From: JBNKDD01 sp050288085
GTDB taxonomy: Bacteria > Chloroflexota > Anaerolineae > Aggregatilineales > UBA3940
Assembly: GCA_050288085.1 (NCBI GenBank)
Contig: JBNKDD010000191.1
Location: 1-10,931, forward strand
DNA length: 10,931 nucleotides
Direction of reading: 5' to 3'
Positions 6,083 to 10,931 of this stretch are shown here, in pieces. The notes below the pieces were generated by a model. That model saw nothing but the letters and a program-made list of their open reading frames with translations, did not search any database and had not been told where the DNA came from. Within the stretch, counting starts at the first letter, position 1; each line of letters begins with the position of its first letter. The position numbers were made by a program, and so were the translations under genes.

Positions 6083-7303
6083 TTATCCGTAGGCTCGCTC
6101 ACGATGCTCGCTGATATCCAGACCGATCATTTCTTCGGTATCCGAGACACGCAGGCCCATCGTCTTATCCAGGAGCCAGGCCATACCATAAGTGACGACA
6201 AATGAGAATACGATAGCAGCACCTGCCGCAATCGCCTGGGTGAGGAGCAGTTGAGGATTACCGTAAAGCAGGCCGTCCGCGCCGCCGGGATTGACTACCG
6301 TCGAGGCAAAAATGCCGGTCGCCAGGGCACCCCAGATACCGCCTATACCATGACAGGCAAACACGTCGAGAGATTCATCGATGTTGGTTTTATTCTTAAC
6401 AAACCGGATGCAGTTATAACTGAGAATTGACGCGACACCACCGATCACGATCGCTGCCAATGGGGTAACAAAACCCGCCCCGGGTGTGATCGCAACCAAC
6501 CCGACCACAGCGCCGGTGACAATACCGAGGACATTTGGCTTTTCATCCAGCCAGGATAAGACCATCCAGACCATTGCGGCTGAGGCCGCGGCTGTGTTTG
6601 TCGTGATAATGGCATTCACGGCGATTCCATTAGCCGCCAATGCGCTGCCACCATTGAACCCGAACCAGCCCATCCACAACAGGCCCGCCCCCAGAACCGT
6701 ATAAGGGATGTTGCCCGGTTCCATCGATGATTTCTTGTAATTCTTCCGGGGTCCTATGACCAGGGCAAAAGCTAAGGCCGATACACCCGCCGTGATATGC
6801 ACGACGGTCCCTCCGGCGAAATCTAAAGCTCCCATGCTGCCGAGGATGCCGCCATCACCCCAGACCCAGTGCGCGACCGGATCGTATATCAGGGTGGCCC
6901 AGAGCAATCCAAAGATGATGTATGTCTTGAAACGAATACGCTCGACAAATGCCCCTGTGATCAGAGCCGGTGTGATGATGGCAAACATCATCTGATATCC
7001 GGCAAAGGCCAGATGCGGTACGGTCGGTGCGTACCCACTGGGCGCAGCACCAACACCTACCAGGCCCAGGAAATCGAGATTGCCAATAATGCCACCTACA
7101 CTCGGGCCAAAAGCGAGTGTGTATCCGATCATCACCCATTGCAGACTGATCAATGCCATCATAATGATACTTAGCACCAATGTGGACAGCACGTTCTTTG
7201 TACGAACCATGCCCCCATAGAAGAAGGCCAGTGCTGGCGTCATGATCAATACCAGGGCTGTCGAGACCATGATCCAGACTGTATCTCCAGAGTTTATTGA
7301 CAT
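6083..7303 (-). CDS. amtB: Ammonium transporter AmtB
   Basis: This 406-residue inner-membrane channel conducts ammonium or ammonia into the cell as a trimer. The ATG at 7303 (MSINSGDTVWIMVS) has AAAGGGG upstream. The longer TTG start at 7351 is not supported. There are about eleven hydrophobic helices. Family hallmarks are FFYGGMVRTKN (27-37), GYTLAFG (60-66), FAIITPALITGAFVERIRF (107-125), DPVAHW with Asp141 (Asp160 of E. coli), and the pore twin histidines His169 (GTVVHIT) and His318 (FACHGIGG). The tail ends in ISEHRERAYG, as in other Amt proteins that bind GlnK. Apart from lacking a cleaved signal peptide it is an ordinary, complete family member. It is the first gene of an operon with the P-II gene, presumably induced under nitrogen limitation. 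No sigma-54 site with correct TGGCAC-N5-TTGC spacing is visible upstream. Confidence 0.97.
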   Translation of the reverse strand: MSINSGDTVWIMVSTALVLIMTPALAFFYGGMVRTKNVLSTLVLSIIMMALISLQWVMIGYTLAFGPSVGGIIGNLDFLGLVGVGAAPSGYAPTVPHLAFAGYQMMFAIITPALITGAFVERIRFKTYIIFGLLWATLIYDPVAHWVWGDGGILGSMGALDFAGGTVVHITAGVSALAFALVIGPRKNYKKSSMEPGNIPYTVLGAGLLWMGWFGFNGGSALAANGIAVNAIITTNTAAASAAMVWMVLSWLDEKPNVLGIVTGAVVGLVAITPGAGFVTPLAAIVIGGVASILSYNCIRFVKNKTNIDESLDVFACHGIGGIWGALATGIFASTVVNPGGADGLLYGNPQLLLTQAIAAGAAIVFSFVVTYGMAWLLDKTMGLRVSDTEEMIGLDISEHRERAYG

Positions 7304-7365
7304 CGGATTTCCCCTTTGTATAATTGAATCAGAAGTAGTAGTTTCTGCCAAGAACTACATTCAAC

Positions 7366-7413
7366 AAGTCCGTGAAGCGATTCCACGCACATTCACGGAC
7401 TTTTTTCTTTTTT
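7366..7413 (+). terminator. Strong intrinsic terminator on the plus strand, with no plus-strand gene just upstream
   Basis: AAGTCCGTGAA at 7366-7376 and TTCACGGACTT at 7392-7402 form a perfect 11-bp stem around a 15-base loop, followed by TTTT, C and TTTTTT. This is the best terminator in the window. It points right, yet amtB on its left is read leftward and the nearest plus-strand gene to the left ends at 4460. It could end a short plus-strand or antisense RNA, or attenuate a long fabF leader. Read leftward, the same stem would sit in an amtB leader about 60 bases before the start codon. Confidence 0.8.
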
Positions 7414-7503
7414 GGGGGTGTAATGCAAGTTGATACTTGGTTGTGCCAGTTTGTTTGCCCCAACAATTCAGACAAATTCTATAGAGAATTTGAGGACAGA
7501 TAT

Positions 7504-7596
7504 ACTACCCAAATGGGTACATTCACTACCCAGTTGGGTACTCGATATCCCTCAGGTAAGGGCAAAATTAAACAGGATTGGTTACCCAATTGGATC
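7504..7596. promoter_or_regulatory. Array of three palindromic operator-like sites
   Basis: ACTACCCANNTGGGTAC occurs at 7504-7520 (AA centre) and 7525-7541 (GT centre). The centres are 21 bp apart, two helical turns, so bound dimers would face the same side of DNA. A third, weaker copy, TACCCAATTGGATC, lies at 7583-7596 with its right arm degenerate. The sites lie about 140-230 bases before fabF and about 200-290 bases before amtB. They look like binding sites of a dimeric regulator, but I do not recognise the motif as FapR, FabT, FadR, TnrA or NtrC. The target gene could be either neighbour. Confidence 0.6.
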
Positions 7597-7737
7597 AGTC
7601 AGTAGAATTACAAAATGATAAATTCGAAGAACAATCTTAACTGGCGTTTTCAATCACCCTGTGTCAGACTACATATCCTGATGCAAAATTGCTTTGGCAC
7701 AATGCAGCAATCAATTTAAAAATCAGCGGAGGCATCA

Positions 7738-8961
7738 ATGCAGCGCGTGGTCATAACCGGGTGTGGTGTGGTTAGCCCGTTAGGATTATCAACCCAGGAA
7801 ACATGGCAGGGCCTGATCGCCGGACGATCCGGGGTCGGGCCGATCACCCTGTTCGATACCAGCAATTTTGCTGTGAAGCTGGCCGCCGAGGTCAAGAACT
7901 TTGACCCGGCCAAACTATTAGACCGGAGAGCCGCCCGCCGACAGGATCGCTTTGAGCAGTTAGCGAACGTTGCCGCCGACGAGGCGATCACCCAGAGCGG
8001 CCTGACCGTTGATGAGAGCAACAGCTACCGGATCGGCCAGTCGATCAGCAGTGCCTTTGGCGGGATCATTTCGATGGTTGAGCAGATCACCCTGCTCAAT
8101 GCGGAAGGCTCCGATAGAGTCCATCCCCTGGGCCTGACCCAGTTCATGACGACCTCGCCCAGTGTCAGCATCAAGCATGGCTTGCAGGGGCCGTCATTCT
8201 CGGTAGCCTCGGCCTGTGCGTCCGGCGCAGATGGGATCGGGATGGCCTTCCAGATGATCCGGGCAGGTATCGTCGATGCAATGGTTGCCGGGGGCGTAGA
8301 TGCGGCGGTAGCGTCGCTGCCGGTCGCTTCATTCGACCAGATGCGAGCTTACAGCCACCGCATCGATAATACCCCGTCACCGTTCAGCGCCGACCGCGAT
8401 GGGATCATTGTGGGTGAGGGGGCCGGTGTGATGGTGCTGGAAAGCCTGAATCACGCCGTTAAGCGGGGAGCCAACATCCTGGCCGAACTGGTTGGCTACG
8501 GTGCAACCACCGACGCTTTTCACATCACCGCACCCAGCGAAGACGGCAAACCCGGTGGCGAAGCGATCCGGCGGGCGCTGACCGATGCCCAGTTGAATCC
8601 CGAAGACATCGATTACATCAATGCCCACGGGACTGGCACCACCCTCAATGATTCGTCGGAGACCGGGGCGATCAAACATGCTCTGGGTGAAACCGCCTAC
8701 GACATCCCGATCAGCTCGACCAAGAGCATGACCGGCCACATGATGGCCGCAGCCGGAGCCGTTGAGTCGATCCTGTGTGTGCAGGCCATCCGCGAGGGGG
8801 TGATCCCCCCGACGATCAACTATCAGGAGCCTGACCCGGATTGCGACCTCGATTACGTCCCGAACGAGGCGCGCGAGAAGCCGGTCAGGGTGGCGGCTAC
8901 TAATTCATTTGGTTTCGGCGGGCATAACGTCGTGTTGGTGTTCCGCGAATTCGAGGGATAA
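7738..8961 (+). CDS. fabF: Beta-ketoacyl-ACP synthase II
   Basis: This is a 407-residue condensing enzyme that elongates acyl-ACP with malonyl-ACP in type II fatty acid synthesis in the cytosol. It has the full thiolase-fold signature: nucleophile Cys160 in SVASACASGADGIG, His297 in NAHGTGTTLND, Lys329 in SSTKSMTGH with His334, and the gatekeeper loop TNSFGFGGHN (389-397). The length is normal and all catalytic residues are present. The start is fixed by GGAGG five bases upstream. Unusually, no acyl carrier protein, fabG, fabD or fabH gene lies next to it. Its only operon partner in view is the amidohydrolase that begins immediately after its stop. It may be the housekeeping enzyme or a paralogue with its own acyl specificity. 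The operator array upstream suggests dedicated control. Confidence 0.95.
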   Translation: MQRVVITGCGVVSPLGLSTQETWQGLIAGRSGVGPITLFDTSNFAVKLAAEVKNFDPAKLLDRRAARRQDRFEQLANVAADEAITQSGLTVDESNSYRIGQSISSAFGGIISMVEQITLLNAEGSDRVHPLGLTQFMTTSPSVSIKHGLQGPSFSVASACASGADGIGMAFQMIRAGIVDAMVAGGVDAAVASLPVASFDQMRAYSHRIDNTPSPFSADRDGIIVGEGAGVMVLESLNHAVKRGANILAELVGYGATTDAFHITAPSEDGKPGGEAIRRALTDAQLNPEDIDYINAHGTGTTLNDSSETGAIKHALGETAYDIPISSTKSMTGHMMAAAGAVESILCVQAIREGVIPPTINYQEPDPDCDLDYVPNEAREKPVRVAATNSFGFGGHNVVLVFREFEG

Positions 8962-10293
8962 ATGACTACAACCCATATCCGCAACCTGGAAATTGTGACG
9001 CTGGATGAGGTAGGCACGATCCACCATAACGCCGATCTTGTGATCCGCGATAAACAGATCGCCTATGTCGGATCGACCCCGCCCGACCTGGAAGCCGACG
9101 AGGTCATAGACGGCAGCGGGCGGGTTGTTATGCCGGGCTTGTTCAACAGTCACTGCCACAGCCCGATGACCTTCGAGCGGGGTTGGGCGGAAGACCTGCC
9201 TTTTGACCGCTGGCTGAACGAAAAGATATGGGTGGCCGAGAGCGCCCTGACCCCGGACGATGTCTATTGGGGTGCGGCTATAGCGGCCTGCGAGATGATC
9301 CGCTCCGGGACGGTGGCCTTCAATGATCACTATTTCTACATGAACCGGGTGGCGGAAGTCGTCCGGGAGAGCGGCATGAAAGCCGCGCTGACCTGGTGCG
9401 TATTCGGGATCGGGCAGGATGCCGAGGTTGGCCCCGGATTGGCCGGGACGGTCGATTGGATCAAGGAGACTCACGGCAGCGCCGACGGGCGGATCAGAAC
9501 CTTTTTAGGGCCGCACTCGCCGTACATCTGCCCGCCGGAATTCCTGGAGCAGATCGTCGATCTGGCCCACCAGACCGGGCAGGGAATCCACCTCCATCTG
9601 TCCGAAACCGAGCAGCAAGCCGAGCAGTCAGTGGCCCGATTTGGATCGAGGCCGGTTCAGCACGTTGATCGGTTGGGGGTGCTCGATGCGCCGGGCGGCT
9701 GTGTGGCCGCTCACTGTTTGGCGATCACCGAAGAAGAGACCGCCATCCTTGCCGGTAAAGGCGTCTACGTTGCCCACTGCCCGATCACCTATATGAAGCT
9801 GGCGATGCCCTTCCCGCCGTTGGCGAAACGGTTGGAGGCCGGTGTCAAAGTCAGCCTGGGGACGGACGGCCCCGGATCGAATTCCGACATGGATATGTTC
9901 GCGGTGATTCGCCAGACGGCCCTATCCGATAAGTACCAATCGCTTAGCCCCGAAGCCATCCCGCACGATACCGCCTTGCGGATGGCGACTCACAATGGGG
10001 CGGCGGCGCTCGGTTTTGAGGGGGCGGGCAGGCTCAAGGTTGGTGCACCCGCCGACCTGATCCTGGTGAACCTCGACGCGCCGCACATGCGCCCGCTTCA
10101 CAACCTGGTGGCTAATTTAGTGCATACCGCCAAAGGGTCTGACGTGACCGATGTGATGGTCGATGGGCGGTGGTTGATGCGCAATCGGGAACTGCAAACG
10201 CTGGATGAGGAGCGCATCCTGTTTGAGGCAGAGCGCCACGCCCAGGATATGGTCCGGCGGGGCATGACGCTGAAGCGGGAGTATAAGAGCTAG
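8962..10293 (+). CDS. Amidohydrolase, MTA/SAH deaminase (MtaD-like) family
   Basis: This is a 443-residue cytosolic metal-dependent deaminase. Relatives remove the 6-amino group from 5'-methylthioadenosine, S-adenosylhomocysteine, adenosine or aminodeoxyfutalosine. Metal and catalytic residues are visible: His64 and His66 in PGLFNSHCHSPMT, the family stretch RGWAEDLPFDRWLNEKIWVAE (73-93), His185 in GPHSPY, His210/His212 with Glu215 in GIHLHLSETE, His251 in AAHC, and Asp302 in SLGTDGPGSN. The C-terminal strand GAPADLILVNLDAP (361-374) closes the small beta domain. The ATG directly follows the TAA of fabF (TAAATG), with GAGGG inside the end of fabF as ribosome site, so translation is likely coupled. 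The substrate cannot be set from sequence alone; an MTA/SAH role in methionine and SAM salvage is most likely. Confidence 0.9.
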   Translation: MTTTHIRNLEIVTLDEVGTIHHNADLVIRDKQIAYVGSTPPDLEADEVIDGSGRVVMPGLFNSHCHSPMTFERGWAEDLPFDRWLNEKIWVAESALTPDDVYWGAAIAACEMIRSGTVAFNDHYFYMNRVAEVVRESGMKAALTWCVFGIGQDAEVGPGLAGTVDWIKETHGSADGRIRTFLGPHSPYICPPEFLEQIVDLAHQTGQGIHLHLSETEQQAEQSVARFGSRPVQHVDRLGVLDAPGGCVAAHCLAITEEETAILAGKGVYVAHCPITYMKLAMPFPPLAKRLEAGVKVSLGTDGPGSNSDMDMFAVIRQTALSDKYQSLSPEAIPHDTALRMATHNGAAALGFEGAGRLKVGAPADLILVNLDAPHMRPLHNLVANLVHTAKGSDVTDVMVDGRWLMRNRELQTLDEERILFEAERHAQDMVRRGMTLKREYKS

Positions 10294-10740
10294 GCTCCGG
10301 CATACCAATATTCAATTGACCCTGTGGGGCGACGGGCAGGTCGCTGGCACAATCCGGGAAGCGGGACATCCACAGGGTGATGTGAGCCGCTTCTGATGCC
10401 CATCCCCGGTGTGAAGGATGGGGCTAGCTTCCAGAGGTGCATAATTGATTCCCGCCGCCGCCTGCCTTTCCCAGTTTTATGCTGGTCGCTTAGCGATCTT
10501 GCAGCGGACACACCGTCTACGCACCGAATTATGTGGAAGCCCTGATTGCACCTTTCTGTGATTCTCTCCTGCCGCCGACCGACCGTTCCCGGCTCCGATC
10601 TTCGTACACCGGGGTGAGTGGGCCAGCGGGCAAGCCCGGTTGAAGCATCTGCTGGCTGGGAGGACACACCGATCTTCGTTAGCGCCCTATGGTATCCCGG
10701 CCAGGTAGACGGTTCAGACTGAGCCTGCGGCATATTTACG
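10294..10740. other. GC-rich intergenic stretch dense in stem-loops, possible structured RNA
   Basis: No open frame here looks like a real protein. Several inverted repeats occur in series. ACCCTGTGG/CCACAGGGT (10319-10327 with 10370-10378) encloses GCGAC/GTCGC (10329-10333 with 10340-10344). CCCATCC/GGATGGG pairs 10399-10405 with 10416-10422. GCTG/CAGC (10481-10484 with 10502-10505) encloses TCGC/GCGA. CCAGC/GCTGG pairs 10623-10627 with 10651-10655. The 11-mer CCGATCTTCGT is repeated at 10595 and 10669, and GGACACACCG at 10506 and 10662. I looked for RNase P, tmRNA, SRP and cobalamin-riboswitch consensus motifs on both strands and found none. It could be an undescribed RNA, the 3' UTR of the fabF operon, or decayed sequence. 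Confidence 0.3.
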
Positions 10741-10931
10741 CATCACAAATAATGAAACGTATGTTCTGATCGTAAACGAAAAGAGAGAACCTGTCAAGTG
10801 ATCAAGTGATCACACGGGTTGGTAAATTCAAACCAAAGAACTTATCAAATACCTAACAAGAGGGCGAATGGCCATTCGCTCCTACCTCTGGGGGGTGCGA
10901 CAATCGGCAGTACTATTTGTAGGGGGTTAAT
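10741..10931. other. AT-rich intergenic sequence with short repeats
   Basis: Base composition drops sharply after about 10735. The 8-mer CAAGTGAT is repeated in tandem at 10795-10810, creating two TGATCA palindromes. TTGGT and ACCAA flank an AT-rich loop at about 10819-10836. No gene or clear promoter is visible before the right edge. The final TGTAGGGGG may begin another repeat element. Confidence 0.35.
10864..10879. repeat. 16-bp perfect palindrome of an interspersed repeat family
   Basis: GCGAATGG meets its exact complement CCATTCGC at the centre. The wider context is a G-rich left arm and CTCCTAC on the right. It resembles the widespread extragenic element whose core reads GGGGCGAATGGCCATTCGCC with flanking CCTAC. 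The outer arms here are degenerate. The nearby TGTAGGGGG at 10918-10926 could be the start of another copy cut by the window edge. Confidence 0.55.

Larger units (their letters stand above)
7304..7737. promoter_or_regulatory. Long divergent regulatory spacer between amtB and fabF
   Basis: These 434 bases carry the promoters of amtB (left) and fabF (right), plus the terminator and operator-like palindromes listed separately. A TATACT at 7501-7506 (plus) abuts the first palindrome and could be a -10 element, though its -35 region is poor. A second weak pair is TTTTCA at 7647-7652 with TACATA at 7670-7675, 17 bp apart. ATTGCT (7688-7693) and AGCAAT (7706-7711) form an inverted repeat just before fabF. 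GGAGG at 7728-7732, five bases before the ATG, is the fabF ribosome site. Confidence 0.5.

Noticed and set aside
6055..6102. A longer P-II protein starting at 6102
   Set aside because: This would overlap the end of amtB and add residues not found in the family. The ATG at 6054 has its own AGGAG and gives a normal P-II N-terminus.
7423..7605. A 60-residue plus-strand open frame (MQVDTWLCQFVCPNN...) before fabF, with GGGGGTG near its ATG
   Set aside because: The spacing to the G-run is too short, the sequence resembles no family, and its internal TTQMGTF/TTQLGTR repetition is explained by the palindromic operator sites in the DNA.
7694..7711. TGGCAC followed by AGCAA as a sigma-54 promoter for fabF
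   Set aside because: The -12 element should read TTGC after five bases; here it reads AGCA, and the site would overlap the ribosome binding region.
7694..7722. TTGGCA and TAAAAA, 17 bp apart, as a sigma-70 promoter of fabF
   Set aside because: The predicted start point would fall at or in the GGAGG ribosome site, leaving no usable leader.
10290..10733. A 147-residue minus-strand open frame in the right-hand spacer
   Set aside because: Its composition is rich in Arg, Ser, Pro and Gly without hydrophobic periodicity, it has no ribosome site and no family resemblance, and it overlaps the stem-loop region.
10319..10740. RNase P RNA, tmRNA, SRP RNA or cobalamin riboswitch in the right-hand spacer
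   Set aside because: None of the consensus cores (GGAAAGTCC, the tmRNA end, the SRP tetraloop region, GCCACTG) is present on either strand.

Overview
The window is bacterial chromosomal DNA with moderately high GC. Family content and codon style would suit an environmental Chloroflexota-like bacterium, but no rRNA or other marker is present, so this placement is only an inference. It carries seven intact protein-coding genes and one cut by the left edge. I see no tRNA, rRNA, CRISPR array or transposase.

Left part (1-3368). The 3' end of a plus-strand gene for an arylsulfotransferase-family protein ends in a Gly/Pro-rich tail. It converges, across a 105-base spacer full of palindromes, on a long minus-strand gene. 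That gene encodes a signal peptide, a Vps62-like extracytoplasmic domain and a seven-helix PrsW-type intramembrane metalloprotease in one chain. An AT-rich divergent spacer follows.

Middle (3369-7303). A radical SAM enzyme with extra C-terminal cysteines (plus) converges on an AT-rich gene of unknown function, probably a beta-propeller (minus). Next comes an amtB-glnK ammonium-uptake operon (minus). In the operon AmtB is the channel and the P-II protein its expected cytoplasmic gate. This P-II protein lacks residues that normally bind ATP and 2-oxoglutarate.

Right part (7304-10931). The 434-base amtB/fabF divergent spacer holds a strong intrinsic terminator pointing right although no plus-strand gene lies just upstream. 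It also holds three palindromic operator-like sites, two of them exactly 21 bp apart. After it come fabF (beta-ketoacyl-ACP synthase II) and, with no gap, an MTA/SAH-deaminase-type amidohydrolase; the two are almost certainly co-transcribed. The last 638 bases have no convincing gene. They contain a GC-rich, stem-loop-rich stretch that could be a structured RNA, then AT-rich sequence with short repeats and an interspersed palindrome.

The items most worth a second look are the Vps62-PrsW fusion, the radical SAM enzyme with a putative auxiliary cluster, the divergent P-II protein, the operator array before fabF, and the orphan terminator between amtB and fabF.
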